64,000 nt of DNA. Origin: Methanosarcina horonobensis HB-1 = JCM 15518 (GTDB taxonomy: Archaea; Halobacteriota; Methanosarcinia; Methanosarcinales; Methanosarcinaceae). A program made the translations under genes and the position numbers. A model generated the notes under the pieces. That model saw nothing but the letters and a program-made list of their open reading frames with translations, searched no databases and was not told the DNA's origin. The stretch lies in the NCBI RefSeq assembly GCF_000970285.1, contig NZ_CP009516.1, positions 2,397,036-2,461,035 on the forward strand, read 5' to 3'. Positions 45,806-54,702 of the stretch are shown in pieces. The number at the start of each line of letters is the position of its first letter. Positions within the stretch are counted from its first letter, which is position 1.

Positions 45806-47179
45806 ATGAAACCATCCGTCTATAATTTTGTCTGGTCAACCGATGACCCGGAAAAGGTAATGATCTTTAACAGTCTTACTACAGCCCTGGCTGAAGTGAG
45901 AAAAAGCCGCATGAGTTTATTGAACGCTTCTCAGTTTGATTACGCTCTCTTGCCGGAAAACGAAAGGCAGTTTGTTGACGAGCTGCAAAAGGGAGGATTC
46001 CTAGTTGACGACACTGCCGATGAACTGAGAATGATCAAATTTGCCTATAACAGCGACAAGTATGACGGCGCGATGGCCAGGCTAGTTATCGCCCCCACTT
46101 TAGCCTGCAACTTTGCCTGCTCCTATTGCTTCGAACAATCAGATAAGAGCCAGAGCAGGAAAAGTGAGCAAAATGTTTTCATGCCAGACAATATAAAACA
46201 GGATTTACTCAACTACATTGAAAAAATAGTAAAGACGGGAAAAGATGTATTCGTAACCTGGTACGGCGGGGAGCCTCTCCTGGCAAAAGAAACTGTTTTT
46301 GATTTATCACAGAAGATAATTGCCATTACGGAAGAGCATAAAGTCAGATATTCTGCTGGCATGGTTACTAACGGCTATTTCCTTTCTGAAGATCCTGACA
46401 CAGTGCAGAATCTTAAGAAGAACAGAATTAAGTTTATTCATGTTACCCTGGACGGCTCTCGCGAAGTGCATGACAGCCGCAGAATGCTTAAAGGGAGTAA
46501 CGGCCCGACCTTCGATCGGATTCTTGAAGGAATCAAACTTCTGAAGGCAAGCGATATTGAGACATATATCCGCGTAAACGTTGACCGTTCCAATATTGAC
46601 AATATGAGCAGACTCCTGGAAGTGTTAAAGGATAACAACCTGAGTGACATATTCATTTACCTGGGCCATGTTATACCCTATACCGCAGGATGTAAATCGT
46701 ATGAGAGTTCCTGTATATTGACAGAAGAATTCTCGATAATAAACCAGACTTTCTACAAAAATCTAAATCTAATGGGATTCGAGGCAGGTAGAGAGTCCTT
46801 TTATCCAAGATTTGCCCGGGCTTGCGATGCCAACCGGACGAATGCTTTTGTCTTGGACCCCGATGGGGACATATACAAGTGCTGGACCGAAATAGGCAAT
46901 AAGACCGCAAGTATTGGAAAAATTGGTGACCTGACCCGACAAAACGAAGAGAAGGGAAACCACGAGATCTAGTGGCTTACCTGGGAACCCTTCGAGTACC
47001 CGGACTGCGTAAAATGTAAAATGCTGCCCATCTGCATGGGAGGCTGTGCCCACCAGGCCATGTTCATTAACGGGGGCCGACCCGAATGCAAGGAATGGAA
47101 ATATGGTCTGGAACATTACGTTAGAACCAAGTTTTCCTGTTTAAAGGCTCAGAGAGCAGCTATCAATAAGTCCTGCTGA
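45806..47179 (+). CDS. Radical SAM/SPASM RiPP maturase with in-frame UAG (Pyl?)
   Basis: Reading from 45806 gives 388 codons to a TAG at 46970-46972. The same frame then continues without interruption for 68 more codons to TGA at 47177. Residues 1-90 look like an RRE-type leader-binding domain. CNFACSYC (Cys101, 105, 108) is the radical SAM cluster and WYGGEPLL the GGE motif. SPASM ligands begin at Cys340 and Cys359. After the UAG (codon 389) come WLTWEPFEYPDCVKCKMLPI and CMGGC (Cys401, 404, 410, 414), the canonical SPASM C-terminus. Termination at UAG would delete these ligands. In Methanosarcina UAG can be read as pyrrolysine, so a 457-residue Pyl-containing enzyme is plausible; simple inactivation is the alternative. 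Confidence 0.85.
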
Positions 47180-47302
47180 TGTGGCTGAAAAACTGCGTAG
47201 TCAGGACCATTATTTTTTGATACAAGTTAGTTTTTGTCTTACCTTTTTTCAGATTTGCCTTTTTTACGTATTTTTCTTAGCAATGGGTGAAACCAATTAA
47301 AG

Positions 47303-47975
47303 GAACTTGGAGCAATTCACGCCTACATGGGCACTGATTTGGTTTTTGTACTTCCTGAGAAGGATCAGGAGCTTCAGAGTTCTTTCAACCTTTTAACCCC
47401 ATAACTGATATTCAATTACTCAAGCTTGAGAAAAAAGATCTCTAGTTTTATGGAGTTGCTTCTAAAAGGTATGCTCTATACACTTATGAGAATGGAAACA
47501 TCAGGCTCATGGAAGATGAAAGGTATTACAAGCTTCATGGACTTGGGCACTTAACAAACCCTTTTAACAATTCAATTGGAGAATGTAAGGCTGAAATCTG
47601 GCAGGATATTCTTAAACTTCATTATGGGATAATCACTGGAAGAGATATTGAAGAGAAGTATTCAAACTTTTATTCAATTTCTCAACTTACTGTTATTACT
47701 CCCCATGAATTGAACAGGTTTAAAAAACTGAATAATAGGAAACCCTGGAAAGAGCAGGTTAAGCCTTTTAACTTTTATTCTTGTAGGATTTCAGATAATT
47801 GAAGAAAATGGTAAGGCTGTTAAACCTCTGTCTCCTTTTACTAAGGGTTCAGAAGATAGTTTATGAACCATTTATTGATTATGAAACTGGGGAAACTAAG
47901 GAAAGATCTCAATATTTCAAACCGTTAAGCAGGACAATTCACCAATTACATCTAATTTTTCAATGCATTAATTAA
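47303..47975 (+). pseudogene. Family B DNA polymerase-like fragment, decayed
   Basis: Pieces in two frames give the C-terminal part of a B-type polymerase. HAYMGTDLVFVLPEKDQE resembles motif C (YxDTDS; the first Asp is Gly). After a frameshift near 47395 comes ITDIQLLKLEKKDL. A TAG then stands where related proteins have Trp, and FYGVASKRYALYTYENGNIR (the KxRY motif region) and KLHGLGHL follow, ending with VYEPFIDYETGETKERSQYF. The palm and exonuclease domains are absent. Two frameshifts and the stop make it non-functional. Identification is by motif pattern, and a plasmid, virus or casposon origin is possible. Confidence 0.55.
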
Positions 47976-48016
47976 ATTCATAATATATAAGATGCAATAA
48001 TAGATGGGAGATAAAT

Positions 48017-48283
48017 ATGAATATACTTACGAAAATAATGGTTTATATCTTAGCCATAATAGGGCTTGCTTGTGTTGCAAAACATATACGTATCACAAGT
48101 TGCAAAGAAGGGTGCTGTTTGTGTGATTCTTTTAAAACAGAAGTAGGAGGGTCTAAAACAAAAATGGAAGGGGTTAAAACAAAATTACGAGGATTCAAAA
48201 CAAAAGTACAAGAATTCAAAACAAAAGAAGAAGGCAAAAAAAGAACTGGTTCAAGGTATGGTTCTAATCCAGTCAAGTATTAA
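48017..48283 (+). CDS. Small membrane-anchored protein with heptad KTK repeats
   Basis: The 88-residue product has an N-terminal hydrophobic helix (about residues 5-22, TKIMVYILAIIGLACVAK) and a CKEGCCLC motif. Five seven-residue units follow: SFKTEVGG, SKTKMEG, VKTKLRG, FKTKVQE, FKTKEEG. The units are encoded by 21-nt imperfect DNA repeats of xxxAAAACAAAA type. The repeats would form a charged amphipathic or coiled helix. An ATTTATA-like promoter and GGGAG ribosome site precede the ATG. The family is not recognised. Confidence 0.6.
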   Translation: MNILTKIMVYILAIIGLACVAKHIRITSCKEGCCLCDSFKTEVGGSKTKMEGVKTKLRGFKTKVQEFKTKEEGKKRTGSRYGSNPVKY

Positions 48284-48590
48284 AAAATATATTAAATTTT
48301 TCTTTTTTTAATTTGTTCTTTTCTACATGATTACATAAAAAGTATATAATTAATTTTTAGTTAAGCCTAATTTTGAAAAATAGAGGTTATGTAAACTCCA
48401 CAAAATAACATACCAAAAATTAGACTTATTATCGGATTAACATTTATAAGAAATAGAGTAATTTTTTGCTAGGGCAATTTTTTAAAAAATATGATGGTGC
48501 CTGGTCATGCAAAACAACGTACAAAAAATTCGAGATGCATATATCCCCACACTCTAATGCGAGTTGTGAGACTGGAACTAACAGGTAAAT
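48284..48590. other. Non-coding stretch
   Basis: 307 nt of very AT-rich sequence. No gene-like frame or repeat is recognised, and T-runs directly after 48284 probably terminate the preceding transcript. Confidence 0.4.
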
Positions 48591-48800
48591 TCATAAACTT
48601 ATATTAAATCCATAGCCTTTAACTCTGTTGGGTAATCCTTGCATATTGAAGGATATTGGACATAAGCAAAAGCCATGTTGAAGATCAACCTCTTTTAACG
48701 CACTTTTCATGACAGGATTCACTTCTACGCTGAGTATTTCCGAAAGCTTCTGTTTGAGCCCAATAAAAGTCAAACTTTTTAATTTTGCTCTGAAGTTCAC
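48591..48800 (-). CDS. Hypothetical protein, 69 aa, coupled to the DUF3795 gene
   Basis: The frame begins with GTG overlapping the TGA of the DUF3795 gene (GTGA), which suggests translational coupling. The product, containing LKQKLSEILSVEVNPVMKSA and GFCLCPISFNMQGLPNRVKG, is not recognised. The CLCP segment may bind metal. A short DNA and protein segment around VEVNPVMKSALK resembles a fragment near 40700 on the same strand. It may be the remnant of a larger protein. Confidence 0.4.
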   Translation of the reverse strand: MNFRAKLKSLTFIGLKQKLSEILSVEVNPVMKSALKEVDLQHGFCLCPISFNMQGLPNRVKGYGFNISL

Positions 48801-49078
48801 CTTAATCTTTTCAAGACGGAAAGCCTGTCTTGAATTGATTTTTGGTGTTCCTCTTCACTAAAGGAAGGATCCTTTAAAGAAACCCAGAGTTCACAGGGGA
48901 TTTGCGAACAATCGCCGCAATTTCGATAACCTTTTTCCTTTACGCAGCTGTAAACAGGGCAAACATCAGCACCAATGTACTGGGTCCAAAAAACCTTGCC
49001 TTCAATTGCATCACAACCGATACATTCATTATTCAGATGAGGGCATTCATCACAATTTATTCCGCATACACAAACCAT
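48797..49078 (-). CDS. DUF3795 cysteine-rich protein
   Basis: A 93-residue protein with the DUF3795 cysteine pattern: VCGINCDECPHLNNECIGC, then DVCPVYSCVKEKGYRNCGDC and SQIPCELW. Ten or more cysteines in paired spacing imply zinc or Fe-S binding. Such proteins are common in anaerobes and lack an assigned function. The start is ATG at 49078 on the minus strand. It is followed by the GTGA-overlapping ORF at 48800. Confidence 0.88.
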   Translation of the reverse strand: MVCVCGINCDECPHLNNECIGCDAIEGKVFWTQYIGADVCPVYSCVKEKGYRNCGDCSQIPCELWVSLKDPSFSEEEHQKSIQDRLSVLKRLR

Positions 49079-49671
49079 CTTATACCTTCCGAAACAATTT
49101 CAGTATTTATAAGCAAATTTTTGATATTTAAGAGGAGTAACTGTTTTAGAGATTCAAAGTACTGAGTATATTTAATAGTTGTTTGAATCCCTTACTATTA
49201 CATTTACCTTTACTTCTAAAATATGTCTTAAATTAATTATTGTTTGCCAAGTAGGATGAAAGTAATCTTCTATTTCAAAAGTTACTTTTTTTCAGATCAA
49301 GATTTTCAAAATATTACTAAGTAAAGGATGTAATACTGGAAAACTACATCAGCATTGCTGCTCATTAGCAATATGGGGGAAAAATAAAGAAAAATGAACA
49401 TGGGAAACTACTTACTTTTTCAGCATCCCATTATTGCTTTCCGGATAAGCTCTATATTAGGCAGGAGTTATTTGTAATTATTTCTTCAACTATCAGTTAC
49501 TGATTGTGTTTTTCATTTTTGAATGAACAGTTGTATTTTTGACAACTTTAAATATTGTCATATTTAGAGTACTCAACCAATTACAGGTTAAGATTCTAAA
49601 GAAAGAGTAAAGAGTATTGAAAAGAGGTCAGTAATAATATTTTTTTAATGGGGAGTAGTGAGGGTAAATAA
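49079..49671. other. Non-coding stretch before the surface protein
   Basis: 593 nt without a gene. It ends with an AT-rich promoter region and a GGGGAGTAGTGAGGGT ribosome-site area before the ATG at 49672. No repeats or operators are recognised. Confidence 0.4.
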
Positions 49672-51021
49672 ATGGCAAATAAGGAAAAGTTAAATTCAAT
49701 ACCTTTAGTGTTAACAGCCTTAATTTTTATTTTTTTAATTTTAATTTCATCCGTGGCGTCAGCGTCACAGGTAGCGACGCAGGTGACGAGAATTGGCAAC
49801 GGATCCGATCCTGCTATTTATGGTAGCAAAGTTGTATGGACAGATGATAGTGTTATTCATGTTTATGATTTGACCTCGAAAACTGACACTGCTGTTAACT
49901 CTTCTGCAGCATCTCATCCAGCTATTTACGGCAACAAATTAGTTTGGCGTGATGAAAGCAGTGGAGTGCCAAGATTTACAGTTTATGACATACCTTCGGG
50001 TGCTCGGTCTTATATTACTAAAGATATAGACAATCGCAGTATTCCTTCTATTTACGGTAATAGAATCGTTTGGAGTGCAAATTACAATGAATCAAATTAT
50101 AATTACAGCATATATATGCGGAATATATCTACCTCAACACAAGCCTGGATAGCACAAGGAGAAAATCCAGAAATATACGATACAAAAATAGTGTATTCTG
50201 CCAATGGTAGGGATATAAGAGATATCTTTATGTATGATATCACAACCAAGAAAACTGAATTAATAAGTCCATATTCAAGCGACCTTAATAATCCCTATAT
50301 ATATGGTAATAAAGTGATATGGTCAAACTTCTATTCCAGGGGTGGATTTATACAAATGTATGATCTTGTCACTAAAAAGGCTATAGATGTTACCAGTGAT
50401 AATGCAGGTAATACCTTACCTGAATACGCAAATTCATATGCTGATGCTGGAGATGACACCGGTACTCATATTGACATAAACGGGAACAAAGTTGTATATT
50501 CAAAATCTGGCGATGACCAATTTGGTTATGCAGGTGTATACATTTATGATATTCCCTCAGCAAAAAGCACTTCCGTCTATATTTATCCAAGAGAAACTGA
50601 TACAACACCTGATATCTACAATGATATTATTGTATGGGGAATAGACAGTAGTTATGGTGGGGTTAATGATACTGGCATCTATATCTGTGATCTTTCTGTC
50701 ACAAACACCTTGCCACCTATAGCTGAATTTACTGCAAACACAACTTACGGAGCTGCACCTCTAGTTGTGCGATTCGATGATATCAGCACTGGCGGAGTAT
50801 CTACTTCCTGGATTTGGGATTTTGGGGACGGGATTGACTCAAAACATGCCATGAATGCAACCCACACGTTTACAAAGCCAGGAAATTATACAGTCGGTCT
50901 AACTGAAGAAAATGCCGCAGGGAACAGTACAGCGACAAAGCCGGGTTACATAGTTGTTACCGATCCAAACATTCCGGTTGCAGACTTCAATAGCAAGATT
51001 ACAGAAGGTTATGTCCCTTGA
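49672..51021 (+). CDS. Surface beta-propeller (TolB-like) and PKD protein, 3' frameshifted
   Basis: An exported protein with a signal peptide (residues 10-31, PLVLTALIFIFLILISSVASA). It then has a series of about seven repeats of the form PxIYGNKVVW...DxTxxKxT, a TolB/YVTN-like propeller typical of Methanosarcina surface proteins, and one PKD domain (about 345-430, WIWDFGDGIDSKHAMNATHTF). A second PKD domain starts at VADFNSKITEGYVP and stops. Shifting frame by one base at 51015 continues as PLRVQFYDLFQKV, matching the expected PLxVxFxDLS, before another stop. The gene is therefore truncated at its 3' end by a frameshift. N-glycosylation sequons are frequent. Confidence 0.8.
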   Translation: MANKEKLNSIPLVLTALIFIFLILISSVASASQVATQVTRIGNGSDPAIYGSKVVWTDDSVIHVYDLTSKTDTAVNSSAASHPAIYGNKLVWRDESSGVPRFTVYDIPSGARSYITKDIDNRSIPSIYGNRIVWSANYNESNYNYSIYMRNISTSTQAWIAQGENPEIYDTKIVYSANGRDIRDIFMYDITTKKTELISPYSSDLNNPYIYGNKVIWSNFYSRGGFIQMYDLVTKKAIDVTSDNAGNTLPEYANSYADAGDDTGTHIDINGNKVVYSKSGDDQFGYAGVYIYDIPSAKSTSVYIYPRETDTTPDIYNDIIVWGIDSSYGGVNDTGIYICDLSVTNTLPPIAEFTANTTYGAAPLVVRFDDISTGGVSTSWIWDFGDGIDSKHAMNATHTFTKPGNYTVGLTEENAAGNSTATKPGYIVVTDPNIPVADFNSKITEGYVP

Positions 51022-51294
51022 GAGTACAGTTTTATGATCTTTTCCAGAAAGTAACTTCAAGGATCTGGACTTAGAAGATAAAAAGAGCAAACTATGCAGG
51101 TAGTGTAAGATCCCTGATCAAACCTGGCAGATGGGCAAATTTGCCTTATTAATCTATATAAGTCTGTCCTTCTGCTAGTGTTTTAGAATGGAAACATAGT
51201 GTTCATTTTTGGGATTGATCATTAATTACTTTGAAGCAATTAGCTTGAAATATTATCAAGTTAAAAATTAACGATAATTTGGAGGAAGTTCAAT
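51022..51294. other. Remnant tail and promoter region
   Basis: The first 50 nt continue the frameshifted PKD domain. The remainder is AT-rich and contains the GGAGGAAG ribosome site for the gene at 51295. Confidence 0.4.
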
Positions 51295-51423
51295 ATGGAT
51301 TTTAAAGACTGTATTAAGTTTGCAAATGAAACTCCCGTTTGCTATCTAGCAACAGTAGAGGGAGATCAACCTCGAGTTCGGGCACTGGGGTTCTGGTTCG
51401 CCGACGAAAGCGGATTTTATTAC

Positions 51424-52142
51424 TAATGGAGCGCAGAGGGTCACGAATACCCCGTCCTTCAGGTCGGGGATGAAGTGAACCCTCGCCTCTTCGTTTTTTC
51501 ACTTTAATTATCTAAATCCTCACTTTTTTTGTAAAATAAGGTTTTTTTGGCACCATAACCAGAGGTGGTGCCAGCCACCTTTGGCTAGGATGTGATATAA
51601 GTTGGAATTACGCAGTTTTAGCCATGGCTATGGTCAGATTACTTACCACATCGTGTTGGTGCCTAAGTATCGATACAATATATTCTACAATAAGAGAATT
51701 AAAAAGGATTGCGAGTTGATTCTCAGTATAATTTGTGCTAAAAATGGCTACAAAATACATGCAATGGAAGTAGTAGATGATCATGTTCATTTGTTTCTTG
51801 AATTTCATCCAAGTAATTCTCTGTCAGAGGTAATTCAGTATTTGAAAGGAGGTAGTTCTTACAGCTTATTCAAGCTTCATCCTGATCTTAAAAAACGATA
51901 TTGGGTGGAAATCTATGGTCAAGTGGAAAGTTCTATCGATCCGTTGGAAACGTAACTGCTGATACAATTAAGCATTACATTAAAGAATCGCAAGGAAAAC
52001 CGAGTGAAGAGTCTCGATTGCATAGGTTCATGAGATCCAAGCAAAGAAGACTTGATGATTTCTAATTACCAGAACAACCGGGCGGGCGGCCCGAAGCATA
52101 CCCCATCCTTTAGGGTGGGGTGGCCGCCCGCAATTTGATTTT
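51424..52142 (+). mobile_element. IS200/IS605-type element, about 719 bp
   Basis: Inserted directly after TTAC, the target type used by IS608-like elements. It has no terminal inverted repeats. Instead the left end has a subterminal hairpin (CCCCGTCCTTCAGGTCGGGG, 51450-51469) and the right end has CCCCATCCTTTAGGGTGGGG (52110-52129) flanked by GGGCGGCC/GGCCGCCC. It encodes a Y1 transposase only (no TnpB). The ends are set by reconstruction of the interrupted host frame. Confidence 0.85.
51602..52065 (+). pseudogene. tnpA: IS200/IS605 TnpA (Y1 transposase), frameshifted
   Basis: The frame from a TTG at 51602 gives the HUH enzyme with YGQITYHIVLVPKYRYNIFY and the HUH motif in DDHVHLFLEFHP. Near 51905 the expected YWGGNLWSSGKFYRSVGNVT (catalytic Tyr) appears only one frame over, because one G is missing in TATTGGGTGGAA. 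It continues to RSKQRRLDDF and TAA at 52065. The conceptual protein is about 154 residues, normal for TnpA. The single-base loss should inactivate this copy unless another copy acts in trans. Confidence 0.85.
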
Positions 52143-52442
52143 CAAATCGGAGCTATGAAAGATATGTACGGGCAACTTCAGGCAAACTCAAAAGTAGAGG
52201 CATGTTTCTGGCAACCCGGTGAAGCAGCAGGAAAAATGATGAGAGTTGCAGGTAATATAGAATTCGTAGATGATCCGGAACTTAAGAAGAAGGTCTTGGA
52301 GGATAGGCCATTTCTTAAAGAGTTTGGTCTGACATTTGATCACCCAGGGCTTATAATTTTCCGCATTGCTAAAGGTGAAGCATATTTCTGGACAATGGCA
52401 ACTAACTTCGAGCCTAAAAAGTTCATTAAATTCGGCGACTAA

Positions 52443-52995
52443 AATATCTTCCTGAAATATTATTTTTAATTAACAAGCTCGCCCCTAAAACAATTTTGAG
52501 ATCAGCTCCCCAAAAACACGCTGGGAGATATTGAGGGCATATTAAGGCATTTCATTAAAGCACTTCACAACAACGAAGAAATGAAGCAAAAACAGAAAAA
52601 CAGTCAGGTTAAAAACGATAAGAACTTAAATCCTTTTATTGCCCCATCAAACGTGAACGATATGCAAATCTTTGACAATTTTCAAAGTCGCCTTTGCAGT
52701 ATTTCGATATCACTTCAACAGGTAACTTACCCTTTTTCTTATTTAATTTCCTCAGCTCTTTTCGTAAAAATCAAATAAAGAGTGCTCTTTTTTCCCACAA
52801 CTACCAGAGATCTCAATTTGTATCCGATTTTTTGTTTTGTCATTACTATATATTACTTTGAATAAAGTTCTTTACTTTTCAATATACTCTTAATCGGTAG
52901 ATCATGCGCCTGCAATTATAAATATAATCTAATTTTATAATAATCACTGCATAACTCAAATACACGACCGAATAGGAAATGGGGGACAGAAATAG
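52443..52995. other. Intergenic region, no clear gene
   Basis: About 550 nt. A 65-codon frame at 52581-52778 has unremarkable composition and no ribosome site, and I do not accept it as a gene. The region ends with a purine-rich GGGGGACAG site before the ATG at 52996. Confidence 0.4.
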
Positions 52996-54216
52996 ATGAA
53001 AGATAAGGATAATTTATGTTTAACGCTCTTGACTTCAGTAATCCTGGTTTGTATTTTAATTACCAGCTCATCTGCTGCACAGATATCTGGCGAGCAAAAT
53101 GCTTCATATAATGACTCATCGGCCAATAATGAATTTCCGTATCCGCGTGGTACGATACCCGCATACGGAATGATGGGATGGGAGACTGGTACTCAATTTT
53201 TAATAGACAATGCTACGCTTGTTCACTTTGGATGGAGCACTTACATAACTCCACAACAGTTTGTTGATAACGTTAACAGAGGCAAACAGCTGGGAATTTC
53301 AAAATATCTGGTAGCTACCGGAGGCCCGCAAATGGAGTCTGAAAGCTTCTGGAAAGAAGTCAGGGATATGGGTGTTACTGATAATGATTTCTATGGGGTC
53401 TATTTCCCTGACGAGGAAGGAAGTCCTTCAACGCTTATCAGTATGTATACAGGTATGAAAAAATACTTCCCGAATGCCGTTGCCGGCGATTATTTGGGCG
53501 ATATGCAGACCGGACCTGATGATGATGAATTTATTCCGGGGCTGGATGTTTGTTATTTTACCACCTACACGAAATTTCATCCTGAACGCCCGCATGCCTG
53601 GGTATATGGTAATCTTATTGCCAACGCCCCTGACTGGAAAAATGCGGGAAAAACAGTATATGTAGCAACAGAAGCATTTGGTCAGGCTATAGAGGTGAAT
53701 GATTTAGATCCGGATCTGGATACTGAGCAAAAAGTGGCTGATCGTCATGAAAGTCAGATTGTGATGGGAATATTAGGTGGAGCGCAGGGTGTTTTCTCGT
53801 ATGCTTATAAATATGCAGCAGATACTCCAGGCTATACCGGATGGGTCAGCTTTAAGCCCAAATATGAACAGGTTTGGTCCTGGATTATGGAAGGTAACCG
53901 GACACTTCTGACAACAGACGTAACCAGCGGCAGGACAGGTATAACTTCGGATCCGGGTGGCACAATCGATGCGGTTACCGCCTACATATTTACTGATGCA
54001 GACGGTAGAAAATTAGTTGCTTCATCAAGTATGCTCGATTTTACCGAGGCAAATGGTACGGCAAATAATGCAACAATTGCCGGCGTGCCAGACGGAACAT
54101 ATGATGTCTTATGGGAGAACAGAACCTTGAATGTTACGGATGGAACCATTAAAGATACCTGGCAACCATACGAGTACCATTTCTACCAGTTAGAGACGAA
54201 TGACACCGGTACCTGA
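52996..54216 (+). CDS. Secreted protein, possible TIM-barrel hydrolase-like fold
   Basis: The 406-residue protein has a signal peptide (residues 8-28, LTLLTSVILVCILITSSSAA) and many N-glycosylation sequons. The mature part alternates strands and helices in barrel fashion. YGMMGWETGTQFLIDNATLV, HFGWSTYITPQQFVDNVNRG, FYGVYFPDEEG, NAVAGDYLGDMQTG, GLDVCYFTTYTKFHP and KTVYVATEAFGQAIE are followed by a beta-sandwich tail. The pattern resembles glycoside-hydrolase-like barrels with acidic residues at strand ends (DEE, ATEAF), but I cannot name a family. It is probably exported to the S-layer region. Confidence 0.7.
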   Translation: MKDKDNLCLTLLTSVILVCILITSSSAAQISGEQNASYNDSSANNEFPYPRGTIPAYGMMGWETGTQFLIDNATLVHFGWSTYITPQQFVDNVNRGKQLGISKYLVATGGPQMESESFWKEVRDMGVTDNDFYGVYFPDEEGSPSTLISMYTGMKKYFPNAVAGDYLGDMQTGPDDDEFIPGLDVCYFTTYTKFHPERPHAWVYGNLIANAPDWKNAGKTVYVATEAFGQAIEVNDLDPDLDTEQKVADRHESQIVMGILGGAQGVFSYAYKYAADTPGYTGWVSFKPKYEQVWSWIMEGNRTLLTTDVTSGRTGITSDPGGTIDAVTAYIFTDADGRKLVASSSMLDFTEANGTANNATIAGVPDGTYDVLWENRTLNVTDGTIKDTWQPYEYHFYQLETNDTGT

Positions 54217-54418
54217 TAAGCTCTTACTGGTACCAGCGGTTTCGGTTTTAGTTCTTTCACTAAGGGTTAGCAGGTTATTATTCCTGCGAGCTCTTCTATT
54301 TTTCTTTTTCCGCCCGGATATTAGCCAGGTTTTTGACTGTAAGTGCTGATCAGGTTAAGTGACTTTTTTCTAATATCAGTAGGGATTCAGGCCAAAAATC
54401 GATTTCAGGACGCAATGT

Positions 54419-54458
54419 TTTTATAACTTAAAAAGCAAGGATAGTTCACAATTGTGAA
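54419..54458 (+). promoter_or_regulatory. TATA box with perfect sulfur operator, no close gene
   Basis: A TTATAACTTA element (54421-54430) is followed by the perfect TTCACAATTGTGAA at 54445-54458, spaced as at tRNA-Cys 35683, so a transcript should start near here. The next gene starts only at 54703 and has a second TATA-like GATTTAAACAT near 54640. The product may be a long leader or a small RNA of up to about 240 nt. A 26-codon GTG frame (VNIKNDYRDDLHLGYFQIHL...) lies at 54480-54560. Confidence 0.7.
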
Positions 54459-54702
54459 TTAAAAGCATTATCGCCAAAGTGAACATCAAAAACGACTACA
54501 GAGATGATCTACATTTGGGATATTTTCAAATACATTTATGGTATTTTATATACTACTAAGAGCGTAAGTTTGTCCTATTGTATTATTAATTATCACTTTT
54601 GTCTCGATCTGCCAAATTTAAGCCAAAAGATTTAAACATAAAGAGATCTTTTATGTCGATGGTGACTCACAATGAGGGATCGTTTTTGTTGTTAATGAAC
54701 CT

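Larger units (their letters stand above)
51295..52442 (+). pseudogene. Pyridoxamine 5'-phosphate oxidase-like FMN protein, split by an IS
   Basis: The 5' part (51295-51423) encodes MDFKDCIKFANETPVCYLAT, then VRALGFWFADESGFYY. The 3' part resumes at 52143 as QIGAMKDMYGQLQANSKVEA, CFWQPGEAAGKMMRVAGNIE and AYFWTMATNFEPKKFIKF. Removing 51424-52142 rejoins the frame exactly (GFYY-QIGAMKD), giving a roughly 142-residue split-barrel flavoprotein of normal size. The original gene has a good ribosome site (GGAGGAAG). The inserted IS200/IS605-type element inactivates it. An internal ATG at 52155 could express only the C-terminal part. Confidence 0.85.

Noticed and set aside
39733-47975. A complete casposon spanning the Cas1 fragment and the polymerase fragment
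   Set aside because: No matching terminal inverted repeats, HNH nuclease or target duplication were found at the borders. Unrelated genes (DUF2795 set, RiPP locus, antiporter) lie between. Only separate remnants are supported.
52581-52778. A 65-codon ORF between the flavoprotein and the secreted protein
   Set aside because: The peptide has low complexity at its start and no family features, and there is no initiation signal.
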